Positions 1 through 8,640 are shown, numbered from the stretch's first letter. The stretch: DNA of 18,039 nt from Chitinophaga pinensis (GCA_943323675.2 CALPIR020000019.1:1-18039); one strand, 5' to 3'. The notes: a model not told the origin generated them from the sequence alone. Numbers and translations: made by a program.

Positions 1-1797
1 AATTTTAATCCTAAAACCAATGCTCCTTATGACGATCCTTTCAATGCCTATCATTATGACACCATAAACTATTGGAGAGATGGATCAGTTGATATAAACG
101 AGTATTATCCAAATGGAGATTTCGTTGAAAAGGTGAAATACTATTTTGGAGACGGAGACTCTGCTATGTGGACTAGCCCTGTGCACAAATACAAACAAGC
201 AGGCGAATACACAATAACCATGCTTAGCCGCGACAAAAATGGTTGCTGGGATACTGCATTCTGTAAACTAATTGTAACAGAGCCTAATGCTATTCCCGTA
301 ATTAAGCCTGGTGTTTACAATTGTGGAAGTCCTGTTACGTTCTTCGATCGTTCAAATATGACTCCTATTCCAGGATACACGTACAATAAGTTTGACAGCA
401 TCCGCTTTGTGCCAAATCCAGCAACAGGGGAGCTTGTAAACAGAAATTATTGGTTCTTCGGTGAGCGTAAAACAGATACCTTGCGTTTTGATGCGCAGTA
501 TATTGATACGCCTGTATGGAATTACCGCGGAAATGGCGCATTTAGAATTAAATTGGTTGTTGAGTCTGCTCAAGGTTGTAGAGACACAGCATTTGTTAAT
601 CTTAACATCAGAGGTCCTAGACCGGGATTCAAAGTATTAACAGATACGGTTGGTTGTGCACCATTTACAATTAAAGTAGTAAACCTTGCTGATGTTGAGG
701 GTGCAGAAAGCCCTACTGATAAGCCAACAAAACGTACTGACATACTTTGGGGTGATGCTAATAATCAAACCTCTGTGAGTTTAAGCCAGTATGATACTCT
801 AACGTTTACCTACAACGACTCGGGTACCTATTACATTGTAGCTAGAAGTGATGATAATAATCCGCAATCAGAGACTAATGGATGTAGGATAGTATTTTAC
901 CCTGATACCGTTGATGGAATAAATGCACCTGTTCGCATTACAGTGAAAAAATCTTATCCCGCTGAAATTAGTTTAGATAAGCAAGTTGTTTGTGTAGACC
1001 AACCGTTTACCATAACCAATAAGTCGGATACGATTAGCTATACTGAGTTTAAATACGAAATGATTAATGAAGATGGAAATGTGTTTGTTGATTCAATCAT
1101 TAAAACCAATTTAGACAATAAGTTTACGTATACATTCCCTGATACGGGTAATTATAGTGTAAGGCTCTTCCCAACTAAAATTGCACCAGGCTTGCCTAAT
1201 TGTAAGTTGTTTGATACAGCGTTTGTTCGTGTAGTACGTCCTTTTGCAAGTTTCACTATCGATTCTGCGGCAAACTCGCCTAAGTTTGGCTTGAGAAACA
1301 CATCGGTCTCATCTAGCGAATACACTTGGACTGCTTCTAAAAATGGTAGCATCATTAGCCAAGTTGACAAAGTTGAATCAGACAGAGATTGGAATTTTGA
1401 CTTTGGAACGGATACAGGTGATGTTGTAATTTGTTTACAAGCATTTACCCCAGACCCGGCTAAGCCTGTTTGTATGGATAGTGTTTGTCAAACTATTTCT
1501 TATCGTTTTGTGATAGAACTAGAGATTTACAACGTATTTACTCCTACTCCAAAAGACGGAAACAATGATGTGTTTAACATCAAGATTCAAGGCCAAAAAT
1601 TATATGACTTGGTAATTTATAACCGTTGGGGAACCAAAGTTTTTGAAAGCACTGAAGCCACTTACGATTGGAATGGTACAAACATGAATGATGGAAGTGA
1701 ATGTCCTGAAGGAACCTATTTCTATGTGTTTAAGTACGAATTATTGAATGGTAAAAAGGAAACAGTTAACGGTACAATAACTTTAATTAGAGAATAA
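1..1797 (+). CDS. PKD-repeat secreted protein with type IX (type B) C-terminal sorting domain, 5' truncated
   Basis: The frame is open from the first base of the window, so the start and N-terminus lie outside; 598 residues are visible. Several PKD/Ig-like beta-sandwich units can be seen, the clearest at about residues 40-95 (YYFGDGD, then a Y-x-x-x-G-x-Y-T-I strand). Weaker copies lie around 145-215, 245-290 and 345-410. Two end in nearly the same Cys motif, GCWDTAF (81-87) and GCRDTAF (192-198). From about residue 505 the protein matches the gliding-motility-associated C-terminal domain: NVFTP, a GNNDVF motif, IYNRWGTKVF, WNGT, GTYFYVF and a terminal LIRE. In Bacteroidota this domain directs export through the type IX system and surface attachment or release. 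I infer a large cell-surface or secreted adhesin-like protein. The binding target cannot be told, and the N-terminal domains are missing from view. The gene ends just before a strong terminator. Confidence 0.9.
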   Translation, partial: NFNPKTNAPYDDPFNAYHYDTINYWRDGSVDINEYYPNGDFVEKVKYYFGDGDSAMWTSPVHKYKQAGEYTITMLSRDKNGCWDTAFCKLIVTEPNAIPVIKPGVYNCGSPVTFFDRSNMTPIPGYTYNKFDSIRFVPNPATGELVNRNYWFFGERKTDTLRFDAQYIDTPVWNYRGNGAFRIKLVVESAQGCRDTAFVNLNIRGPRPGFKVLTDTVGCAPFTIKVVNLADVEGAESPTDKPTKRTDILWGDANNQTSVSLSQYDTLTFTYNDSGTYYIVARSDDNNPQSETNGCRIVFYPDTVDGINAPVRITVKKSYPAEISLDKQVVCVDQPFTITNKSDTISYTEFKYEMINEDGNVFVDSIIKTNLDNKFTYTFPDTGNYSVRLFPTKIAPGLPNCKLFDTAFVRVVRPFASFTIDSAANSPKFGLRNTSVSSSEYTWTASKNGSIISQVDKVESDRDWNFDFGTDTGDVVICLQAFTPDPAKPVCMDSVCQTISYRFVIELEIYNVFTPTPKDGNNDVFNIKIQGQKLYDLVIYNRWGTKVFESTEATYDWNGTNMNDGSECPEGTYFYVFKYELLNGKKETVNGTITLIRE

Positions 1798-1816
1798 AAG
1801 TAATTCTATATTTTTT

Positions 1817-1846
1817 AAAAGAAGGCCCGCATGCGGGCCTTCTTTT
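1817..1846 (+). terminator. Perfect palindromic rho-independent terminator
   Basis: A perfect 30-bp palindrome centred between 1831 and 1832. The GC-rich core CCCGCATGCGGG is flanked by A-rich and T-rich arms, so the T-run follows the stem on either strand. It starts 20 nt after the stop codon of the PKD protein and is the obvious end of that transcript. Its symmetry would allow it to act in both directions. Its right end overlaps the TTTG of the asd promoter. Confidence 0.85.
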
Positions 1847-1873
1847 GTTTACAGCCTTATTTTATTAGTTTTG
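1844..1873 (+). promoter_or_regulatory. Bacteroidota-type promoter for the asd operon
   Basis: TTTG at 1844-1847 and TAGTTTTG at 1866-1873 are separated by 18 nt. This fits the -33 TTTG / -7 TAnnTTTG pattern used by the primary sigma factor of Bacteroidota. The expected transcript start is near 1880, about 20 nt before the asd start codon. The upstream element sits in the T-run of the preceding terminator. Sequence match only. Confidence 0.6.
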
Positions 1874-1899
1874 CACGTTACCTTATAACACACAAAAAA

Positions 1900-2898
1900 A
1901 TGAGAATTGCTGTTGTAGGTGCTACCGGGTTGGTGGGCACTGTAATGCTTAGGTTACTGGCCGAAAGAAGCTTTCCTGTTACAGAATTAATCCCTGTTGC
2001 TTCTGAAAAATCTGTGGGCAAAGAAATTAGCTTTAATGGTAACTTATACAAAATACATAGCATGCAGCAGGCCATTGATAAAAAACCGCATATAGCGCTA
2101 TTCTCTGCAGGTGGAAGCGTATCCTTACAGTGGGCTGAAGCCTTTGCTCATGTTGGTACATTTGTTATCGATAATTCATCTGCGTGGCGTATGCACGCGG
2201 ATAAAAAACTTATAGTTCCTGAGATAAATGCACATACAATTACTGAAAGCGACAAGGTAATTGCCAATCCCAATTGTTCAACTATTCAAATGGTTTTGGC
2301 GCTGTATCCACTTCATGTAAAATACGGCATTAATCGTATTGTTGTATCAACCTACCAAAGTATTACAGGAACAGGTGTAAAGGCCATAAAGCAAATGGAA
2401 AACGAACGTCAAGGAATTAAAGGAGAGATGGCTTATGCGCATCAAATAGACAAAAATTGTATTCCACAAATTGATGTGTTTTTAGAGAATGGTTACACCA
2501 AAGAAGAAATGAAAATGGTGAACGAAACTAAAAAAATTATTCATGATGATAGCATACATATTACCGCTACGTGTGTGCGTGTTCCTGTGATAGGCGGACA
2601 TAGTGAGAGTGTAAACGTTGAGTTTAAGCAGGACTTTGATTTGGATGAAGTAAGAAGGTTGCTTTCAACTACAAAAGGAATTATTGTTAAAGACGATATT
2701 GGTAAAGAAGTTTACCCAATGCCGTTAATTGATGCACATGAAAGAGATGAAGTTTATGTTGGAAGAATTAGAAGAGATGAATCTCAGGCAAACACACTAA
2801 ACATGTGGATTGTTGCAGATAATTTGCGAAAGGGTGCAGCAACTAATGCGATTCAAATTGCAGAGTATTTAGTTGATAAAAATCTTATTAAGGCGTAA
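1900..2898 (+). CDS. asd: Aspartate-semialdehyde dehydrogenase
   Basis: The 332-residue protein converts L-aspartyl-4-phosphate to L-aspartate-4-semialdehyde with NADPH, the branch point to lysine/diaminopimelate, threonine and methionine. The N-terminus carries the nucleotide-binding motif GATGLVG (residues 7-13). The catalytic cysteine is Cys126 in NPNCSTIQ. Further family motifs are QIDKNCIPQID, GGHSESVNVEF and a C-terminal NMWIVADNLRKGAA segment. I chose ATG 1900 because it gives the standard start MRIAVVGATG. The in-frame ATG at 1831 lies inside the terminator palindrome and upstream of the predicted transcript start. Length is normal for the family. It is first in an operon with two short genes 8 nt and then 3 nt apart. 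Confidence 0.96.
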   Translation: MRIAVVGATGLVGTVMLRLLAERSFPVTELIPVASEKSVGKEISFNGNLYKIHSMQQAIDKKPHIALFSAGGSVSLQWAEAFAHVGTFVIDNSSAWRMHADKKLIVPEINAHTITESDKVIANPNCSTIQMVLALYPLHVKYGINRIVVSTYQSITGTGVKAIKQMENERQGIKGEMAYAHQIDKNCIPQIDVFLENGYTKEEMKMVNETKKIIHDDSIHITATCVRVPVIGGHSESVNVEFKQDFDLDEVRRLLSTTKGIIVKDDIGKEVYPMPLIDAHERDEVYVGRIRRDESQANTLNMWIVADNLRKGAATNAIQIAEYLVDKNLIKA

Positions 2899-2906
2899 GT
2901 AACAAC

Positions 2907-3146
2907 ATGGGCAATCAACCTACCTTTACCAAGGCTCAGTTAGCGCTCCGAAACGGGCAAGATAAGGATGAAGTATGGGTTGCTTACAGGGGTGTAATTT
3001 ATGATGTAACCAAAAGTAGATTATGGCGAAATGGCAAACATTATGAACATTGGGCGGGCCAGGATTTAACAAGTGAATTAAAAGATGCACCACACAGCAA
3101 ATCTGTTTTTGATAAGTTTGATATTGTAGGATATTTAGAAAAATAA
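2907..3146 (+). CDS. Small cytochrome b5-like heme-binding domain protein
   Basis: A 79-residue single-domain protein matching the prokaryotic cytochrome b5-like heme/steroid-binding family (the small soluble type). Visible signatures are FTKAQLALRNGQD near the N-terminus, AYRGVIYDVTKSRLW (26-40), the His-rich helix HYEHWAGQDLT (45-55) and APHSKSVFDKFDIVGYL (61-77). His45 or His48 and His63 are the likely heme ligands, by analogy with the family. There is no signal peptide or membrane segment, so it should be cytoplasmic. It starts 8 nt after asd and ends 3 nt before the thioredoxin-fold gene, so the three are almost certainly cotranscribed. Heme binding and the redox partner are inferred; the physiological role of this family is poorly known. 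Confidence 0.85.
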   Translation: MGNQPTFTKAQLALRNGQDKDEVWVAYRGVIYDVTKSRLWRNGKHYEHWAGQDLTSELKDAPHSKSVFDKFDIVGYLEK

Positions 3147-3149
3147 TAC

Positions 3150-3746
3150 ATGAGTACAAAAGCATTTAGCTTTGATAGCTACATTTTAAAAGGGATTACA
3201 CATAACGTGTATATTGATTTGTTAAAAGATCTATTGTCTGAGGGTAAGACAACGGGGCTAAATCAAGATGATGGATTAATCGAATATGCAAAGCTGAATA
3301 TTCAACGTATGGAGCGTATTTATAAAACGGTTTCCATTAACGATGATCTTGCCAACAAAGTAAAAGCCATTACTGAAAAACAAACTTGGATATGCATTAC
3401 CGAAGGATGGTGTGGCGATGCTGCACAAAGTATACCGTTGTTTGAAAGACTAGCCGAACTAAATGACAACATTAGTTTTAAAATAGTTTTACGTGACGAA
3501 AACTTGGATTTGATGGACAGAAACCTGACCAATGGAGGAAGGGCAATACCGATTGTTATTGCAATACAAAACGATCAAGAATTATGGAAATGGGGTCCTC
3601 GGCCCAAGTCATTGCAAGCTATTGTAGATGAGTTTAAACAAAATCCAACGGTTACATATGAAGAATTAAAGACCCAGCTTCATACTTGGTATTCAAAAAA
3701 TAAAACAGCTGAGCAGCAAAACGAGTTAATTACATTGATAAAGTAA
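3150..3746 (+). CDS. Thioredoxin-fold protein with a single active-site cysteine
   Basis: 198 residues. The core resembles the thioredoxin-like proteins of Bacteroidota: a helical N-terminal part (about 1-75), then the strand WICITEGWCGDAAQ with Cys88 at the active-site position, and RAIPIVIAI with a cis-proline candidate at Pro134. The usual CxxC is reduced to Cys88-Gly-Asp-Ala91, so a classic dithiol oxidoreductase cycle is unlikely. A monothiol, glutathione-like or substrate-binding role is more plausible. No signal peptide is seen, so it is predicted cytoplasmic. The gene follows the cytochrome b5-like gene by 3 nt and is the last of the asd operon; its stop codon overlaps the terminator stem. 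The fold assignment is fairly secure, the function is not known. Confidence 0.8.
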   Translation: MSTKAFSFDSYILKGITHNVYIDLLKDLLSEGKTTGLNQDDGLIEYAKLNIQRMERIYKTVSINDDLANKVKAITEKQTWICITEGWCGDAAQSIPLFERLAELNDNISFKIVLRDENLDLMDRNLTNGGRAIPIVIAIQNDQELWKWGPRPKSLQAIVDEFKQNPTVTYEELKTQLHTWYSKNKTAEQQNELITLIK

Positions 3747-3778
3747 ATAAAAAAGCCCTGAAATGGGCTTTTTTATTT
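3745..3778 (+). terminator. Rho-independent terminator of the asd operon
   Basis: A 14-bp stem (3745-3758 with 3765-3778) with core GCCC/GGGC and a 6-nt loop TGAAAT. The A-rich left arm and T-rich right arm put a run of six T right after the GC core. It begins within the stop codon of the thioredoxin-fold gene. Confidence 0.85.
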
Positions 3779-4418
3779 TCATTTAACTCACATTACAAAT
3801 CAATTCATGCTTGCCACAAATTTTTATATCTAAGAACCCAATTAGAATTACTTTTAGGGTTCTTAGTTAACCCCAAATAATTAGTCAGATCCTAGGTTAG
3901 AATTTTAACCACATAAGCGAAATCAAAAAAAGATTAATTGGTCTTATAATAAGATTGTGTTCGATAAATGTATAATGAAATCAACACAAATAAGCTGATG
4001 TATTTAAAAAATTTTAGACATTGATTTCAAGTAATTAGGTGATTGATTATAATAGCCGGTTTTACGCATTCTAAAATGTAAAATAAGAGTTTAGTACGAG
4101 CGGGTTATTATTTGGTAATTAATTCCATTGCTCTAGCAGTAAATAGAGAAGAGTATTGGGGTTTGAAATTAAAGAATAACTGAAGCAACGCAAGGCAACT
4201 TAAGTGTACAAATTGATAAACGTTTACAAGCAGAATAGTTAACAGCAGCCGAGTTGATTTTAAAATAGTGACAAGCTAACTGTTTGTTAAATAAACATTA
4301 AAGTGCAATCATTTCTGATAAAATGGCTAAAGAATAAAACCCTTTACAATGTATATGATGTACACATTTAAAAACGGTTTGGGGATAACGTTTTATTTAT
4401 GTTCATTTACTTGCAAGC
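3779..4418. other. Gene-free region of about 640 nt with one strong inverted repeat
   Basis: Very AT-rich, with stops in all frames and no reading frame with coding character. It contains a perfect 10-bp inverted repeat (see 3830-3866), a weaker dyad at 3895-3910 (GGTTA/TAACC) and an imperfect dyad at 4348-4368 (AATGT.TA/TA.ACATT) some 50 nt before the propeller gene. The promoter of that gene should lie at the right end, but I find only a poor match: TTTG at 4378-4381 and TATGTTCA at 4398-4405. No tRNA or known riboswitch was recognised. Confidence 0.5.
3830..3866. repeat. Perfect 10-bp inverted repeat
   Basis: CTAAGAACCC (3830-3839) and GGGTTCTTAG (3857-3866) are exact reverse complements around a 17-nt AT-rich loop. 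No T-run follows on either strand, so it is not a standard terminator. It could be a structured RNA element, a protein-binding dyad or a remnant of a small repeat. Confidence 0.6.
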
Positions 4419-5531
4419 ATGAAAACGCTGAAAACTTTATTTGCAGCCTTAGCCCTTACCCCTTGTTTATTTGCCCAAGACATAGCGGGTATTTCGCTAC
4501 TTGAACACAACCAAAGTCATCCAGAAGAAGATGAAGTGGTGGAGGTGTCAACTCAAGAAAAACATTTTTCCAATTTACGCCAACTTACTTTTGGAGGTGA
4601 TAATGCTGAAGCTTACTTCAGTTTTGATGGAAAAAAACTATCCTTTCAAAGCAACAATCCCGCTTGGGGCTTAAAGTGTGACCAAATTTTTTGGATGGAC
4701 ATTGAGGAAGCTGCGGATAACCGGATCTATCAACCCTTAAATGTAAGTAACCTACTGGGTCGAACTACCTGTAGTTACTACATGCCCGATAACAAACGTA
4801 TTATTTATGCATCTACTTTTAAGGCTAGCAGCGAGTGTCCACCTGCCCCAGAAACAAGCGGACGTTACTTGTGGTCTATAGACCCCAACTACGATATTTT
4901 TATAGGAGATGAAAAAGGAAAAGTATTAAAGCAGTTAACCGAAACAATTGGTTATGATGCCGAATCTGTAGTATCACCTAAAGGAGATAAAATATTATTT
5001 ACTTCAACCCGTGATGGAGATTTGGATTTGTACATCATGGATATTAATGGTAAAAACATTAAACGCTTAACAAATACGTTAGGCTACGATGGTGGTGCAT
5101 TTTTTTCCCCAGATGGAAATACAATTGTCTTTAGAGCGAGTCGTCCGCAAGGCACAGATACTATAGATTACAAAAGTTTACTTGCAAAGGGTTTGGTGGC
5201 GCCAACTAATATGGAAATATTTACCATGAATGTAGATGGCAGCAACCAAAAACAAATAACAAAACTAGGCAAAGCCAATTGGGCCCCATTTTATCATCCC
5301 AGTGGCAATAGAATCATTTTTTCATCAAATCACCACAGCGATAAAGGTTACGATTTTCAACTTTTTATGGTAAATACCGATGGAACGGGGTTGGAGCAAA
5401 TAACATTTGAAAGTAAGTTTAATGCTTTTCCTATGTTTTCTCCAGATGGTAAAAAGTTGGTTTTTTCATCAAATAGAAATAACGGTGGAACTCGCGATAC
5501 CAATGTATTTATTGCCGATTGGGTAGAGTAG
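4419..5531 (+). CDS. Exported TolB-like beta-propeller (PD40/WD40-like) protein
   Basis: 370 residues. The N-terminus is a Sec signal peptide: Lys2 and Lys5, then a hydrophobic stretch LFAALALTPCLFA, with likely cleavage after Ala19 (FA/QD). Cys16 is not in a proper lipobox. The rest consists of propeller blades of the PD40 type with the repeated pattern (S/P)-x-G-x-x-(I/L)-x-F-x-S: FDGKKLSFQSN, PKGDKILFTSTRDGD, PDGNTIVFRASR, PSGNRIIFSSN and PDGKKLVFSSNRN. The strand LYIMDINGKNIKRLTN and similar ones are TolB-like. It therefore sits in the periplasm or on the surface. It lacks an OmpA domain, and no tol-pal genes are near, so it is not the true Tol-Pal TolB. A protein- or ligand-binding role is likely; the target is unknown. 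It is monocistronic in appearance. Confidence 0.85.
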   Translation: MKTLKTLFAALALTPCLFAQDIAGISLLEHNQSHPEEDEVVEVSTQEKHFSNLRQLTFGGDNAEAYFSFDGKKLSFQSNNPAWGLKCDQIFWMDIEEAADNRIYQPLNVSNLLGRTTCSYYMPDNKRIIYASTFKASSECPPAPETSGRYLWSIDPNYDIFIGDEKGKVLKQLTETIGYDAESVVSPKGDKILFTSTRDGDLDLYIMDINGKNIKRLTNTLGYDGGAFFSPDGNTIVFRASRPQGTDTIDYKSLLAKGLVAPTNMEIFTMNVDGSNQKQITKLGKANWAPFYHPSGNRIIFSSNHHSDKGYDFQLFMVNTDGTGLEQITFESKFNAFPMFSPDGKKLVFSSNRNNGGTRDTNVFIADWVE

Positions 5532-5745
5532 TTGCAAATAAATCTTGTGCATTCTTTTTAAAGCACAAAAGCATAAATAAGGGATAAAATTAAGTATTCT
5601 TATTTCTGCATTTCTTTATTTTATAGCAGCCACATGATTTATACAACTAATGCGGATTGTTCGGATTAGCTTCGCCCAATACTGCATAATTTGGGATAAA
5701 GGTTAGGCTTTTGGGCATTTTTTAACTAAGTTCGTACCACTCAAA

Positions 5746-7452
5746 ATGACTAAACGCTGGTTACCAAAAGAAGAACCCTCAAAAGATATCGTTGAAAACC
5801 TTTCATCGGCTATCAACGTAAATAAAACGCTTTCAGGTGTTTTGGCCCAAAGGGGTATAGTTACTTTTGATGCCGCTAAAAAGTTTTTTCGACCACAATA
5901 CGCTGATTTACATGATCCTTTTATTATGCTTGGCATGGATAAAGGCATAATTAGAATAGAACAGGCTATTGCAGCCAATGAGAAAATTTTAATTTATGGC
6001 GATTATGATGTGGATGGAACAACTTCTGTTGCAATTGTTTACGCTTTCTTATTGGCCCGCTATCCGCATGTAGATTTCTATATTCCAGATAGGTATATTG
6101 AGGGTTATGGCATTTCATTTAAAGGGATTGATTGGGCTTCAGAAAACAACTTCTCGTTAATTATTGCCTTAGATTGTGGGATAAAATCTGTTGATCGTGT
6201 GGCTTACGCTAAAGAAAAAGGTGTTGATTTTATTATTTGTGATCACCATTTACCAGGCGAGGTAATTCCCGATGCAGTAGCTATCCTTAATCCAAAACAA
6301 TTAAATTGCCCCTATCCTTTTAAAGAGCTTTCGGGCTGTGGCATAGGGTTTAAGTTAATACAAGCATACGCGATTAAACACAATATTCCGTTTATTGAAG
6401 TTGAACAATATATAGATTTAGTGGCCATCAGTATTTCGGCAGATTTAGTTCCAATTTTGGATGAAAACCGCATACTGGTTCATCATGGCTTACGTAAGTT
6501 AAAATCAAACCCCAATAAAGGCTTAAGTGCCCTTTTAGATACTTATGCTGTAAAGCCAGAATATAGCGTGAGTGATGTGGTGTTTTTTATTGGGCCGCGC
6601 ATTAATGCAGCAGGGCGTATTGCCGATGCAAAAGATTCGGTTCGATTAATGACATCAAACGATTATGCCACGGCAAAAGAAATTGCAGAGTTGGTTAATC
6701 AACACAACACTGAACGTAGGCTATTTGACAGCGATATTACCTTACAGGCTTTTGAAATGATTAAGCATGACGAACAATTTGCCGACCGCAAATCAACGGT
6801 ATTGTTTAATAACGCATGGCACAAAGGTGTTATTGGTATTGTAGCCTCACGTTTAATAGAAAAATTTTATCGCCCAACTATCATTTTAACCGAAAGTAAC
6901 GGACTTGCAACAGGTAGCGCGCGTTCGGTAGAAGGTTTTGATTTATACAGTGCCATTGAAGAGTGCAGCGATTTATTAGAACAATATGGAGGCCATACAC
7001 ATGCTGCTGGTTTAACCTTAAAGTTAGAAAACGTAAAACCATTTGCCGAAAAATTTGAACGCATTGTTTCATCCAATATAGTTGAGCGCAGCTTAACTCC
7101 CGAAATTGAATACGATGCAGAAATACCACTTCGTTCAATCTCTCCAAAGTTTTTTAATGTATTAAAACAGTTTTCCCCATTTGGCCCTGGAAATCAAAGT
7201 CCAATGTTTATGAGTAAAAATGTTTGGGAAGTTGGCGATGTAATGATAGTGGGAAACAACCACTTAAAAATGAGTATTACCCAAGAAGATGGTGGACGTA
7301 TTTTTAAAGCCATTGCATTTGGCTTGGGCGAACATTATGAAAAAGTGTCTCAAGGTATATCGTTTGATATTTGTTACACTGTAGAAGAAAACCACTTTAA
7401 TGGGCACGTTAACCTCCAATTAAACATTAAAGACATTTTGTTTAGAAGCTAA
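5746..7452 (+). CDS. recJ: Single-stranded-DNA-specific exonuclease RecJ
   Basis: 568 residues, the usual size of RecJ. RecJ is a 5'-3' exonuclease on single-stranded DNA that acts in RecF-pathway recombination, mismatch repair and base excision repair. All the DHH-family metal-binding motifs are present: DYDVDGTTS (86-94), LDCG around Asp143 and DHH at 166-168. SGCGIGFKL, ISADLVPI and GPRINAAGRI follow. The DHHA1 part carries GGHTHAAGL. The C-terminal segment from about residue 470 (FSPFGPGNQSPMF) is the OB-fold domain. It is a cytoplasmic enzyme. Nothing is missing, so it is likely active. The nearest promoter-like site is a weak TAAGTTCG at 5727-5734. It converges on the metal-efflux operon, with only 18 nt between the stop codons and no terminator there. 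Confidence 0.96.
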   Translation: MTKRWLPKEEPSKDIVENLSSAINVNKTLSGVLAQRGIVTFDAAKKFFRPQYADLHDPFIMLGMDKGIIRIEQAIAANEKILIYGDYDVDGTTSVAIVYAFLLARYPHVDFYIPDRYIEGYGISFKGIDWASENNFSLIIALDCGIKSVDRVAYAKEKGVDFIICDHHLPGEVIPDAVAILNPKQLNCPYPFKELSGCGIGFKLIQAYAIKHNIPFIEVEQYIDLVAISISADLVPILDENRILVHHGLRKLKSNPNKGLSALLDTYAVKPEYSVSDVVFFIGPRINAAGRIADAKDSVRLMTSNDYATAKEIAELVNQHNTERRLFDSDITLQAFEMIKHDEQFADRKSTVLFNNAWHKGVIGIVASRLIEKFYRPTIILTESNGLATGSARSVEGFDLYSAIEECSDLLEQYGGHTHAAGLTLKLENVKPFAEKFERIVSSNIVERSLTPEIEYDAEIPLRSISPKFFNVLKQFSPFGPGNQSPMFMSKNVWEVGDVMIVGNNHLKMSITQEDGGRIFKAIAFGLGEHYEKVSQGISFDICYTVEENHFNGHVNLQLNIKDILFRS

Positions 7453-7470
7453 TTCAATTTGCTTGCTTTT

Positions 7471-8640
7471 CTATTCCTCTCCACCTAGCATAGCCGAAAG
7501 TAATTTGTATGCACCTTCTGTAACAACATCTTTATTGCTTAAATCTATGTTTGATGTAAAGGCTGTAAAACCATTTTCCTCTCCAAGTTTCTCTACCTCA
7601 ACACGGGTAAAAGTATAACTGTCGTTTAGTTTTTTACTTAATAAAAACACATACGACTTACCTTCAAAATCAACAAAAGCATTGTTTGATAACGTATTGC
7701 TCGTATTAGATCTTACATCAATATAAGCAGTTAAATACATACCTGGTAAAAGGTCCTTGTCTTCCTTGTTTAAATGACAATGTACGCGTACAGTTCTGTC
7801 TTCGCTAATTTCTCGGCCAATTAAATGCACCTTAGCAAAACGTTCTTGGTTTTCGTTGGCCAAAGTAAATGCCACTTTCTGCCCAATTTTTATATTATGA
7901 ATGTCTTTCTCAAACACACTAATTTCGGCATGTAAATGCTCTGTATCTACAATTTCAAATAAAACCGTATTGGCTGTTACAAAAGCACCAATGTTTACAT
8001 TTACCTTGGTTACGTAACCGTTAATTGGCGAAGTAAGTGCTACCGCTTTCTGTATAGTTCCTTTCTCTAGTTTAACTACATCAATGTGTATTAATTCCAA
8101 TTTAGCACGTAAACCATTAACACGGGCTTGCATTACCTCAAAATCTGTTTTTGCTTTTTGCAATGTTTTTTTGCTGTTTACCTCTTCTTTTGCAAGTTCC
8201 TGTTGCCTATCAAGTTCATTTTTTAGGTATGTAAGTGTACTCTTGTTTTCTAAATAATCTTGTTGCAACTGAATATAATCTGGGTGTTCCATTTGTGCAA
8301 TTACCTCGCCATTGTGCACGTGCATTCCTTGTAACAAAGAGGTTGTTTTTAAAAAACCACCGTAGGGTGCAGATATACTTACCAAGTTTTGTGGTGGCAC
8401 ATCCAATTTGCCATTGGCTTTAATTTTTTGGTTGATATTTTGGTTAATGGATTTTGCTAACACAATACCTGCATTTTTAAATTGTGTTGATGTTAAAACA
8501 ACCTTCTCTTCCGCAGTGCTATCTGATGATTTATCGTTAACCTTGGTTTGGTCTTTACTACCGCATGCCAAAATAAAAAAAAGTGTTGCAGCTATAAGTG
8601 TGATTTTATATTTTATATTTTTCATTTTATTATTTTTCAT
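7471..8640 (-). CDS. czcB: Periplasmic adaptor (membrane fusion) lipoprotein of heavy-metal RND efflux, CzcB/CusB type
   Basis: 389 residues. The N-terminus is a lipoprotein signal with lipobox FILAC, so Cys26 is the lipidated residue. In order there follow the first half of the lipoyl domain (about 87-117), an alpha-helical hairpin (about 122-185, rich in Q, K, E and L), the second lipoyl half (about 200-232, TSPINGYVTKV), a beta-barrel (235-310) and a membrane-proximal domain. This is the HlyD/CzcB adaptor layout. The adaptor links the inner-membrane pump to the outer-membrane channel. The first ATG (8640) overlaps the stop of the pump gene by 11 nt. A second in-frame ATG at 8625 (MKNIKYK) gives a more usual signal peptide and is equally possible. 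The overlap implies translational coupling to the pump. Confidence 0.92.
   Translation of the reverse strand: MKNNKMKNIKYKITLIAATLFFILACGSKDQTKVNDKSSDSTAEEKVVLTSTQFKNAGIVLAKSINQNINQKIKANGKLDVPPQNLVSISAPYGGFLKTTSLLQGMHVHNGEVIAQMEHPDYIQLQQDYLENKSTLTYLKNELDRQQELAKEEVNSKKTLQKAKTDFEVMQARVNGLRAKLELIHIDVVKLEKGTIQKAVALTSPINGYVTKVNVNIGAFVTANTVLFEIVDTEHLHAEISVFEKDIHNIKIGQKVAFTLANENQERFAKVHLIGREISEDRTVRVHCHLNKEDKDLLPGMYLTAYIDVRSNTSNTLSNNAFVDFEGKSYVFLLSKKLNDSYTFTRVEVEKLGEENGFTAFTSNIDLSNKDVVTEGAYKLLSAMLGGEE

Noticed and set aside
1831..1899. A 23-residue N-terminal extension of asd starting at ATG 1831
   Set aside because: It begins inside the terminator palindrome and ahead of the predicted transcript start, and the extra residues do not belong to the family; ATG 1900 gives the normal N-terminus.
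4173..4268. A stretch that reads like protein (ITEATQGNLSVQIDK, then LTAAELILK) broken by stops, possibly a decayed gene
   Set aside because: The longest open run is about 21 codons, several stops follow, and no family is recognisable; chance explains it.
5545..5568. Inverted repeat TTGTGC/GCACAA after the propeller gene as a terminator
   Set aside because: A 6-bp stem of modest GC with a 12-nt loop and no T-run behind it.
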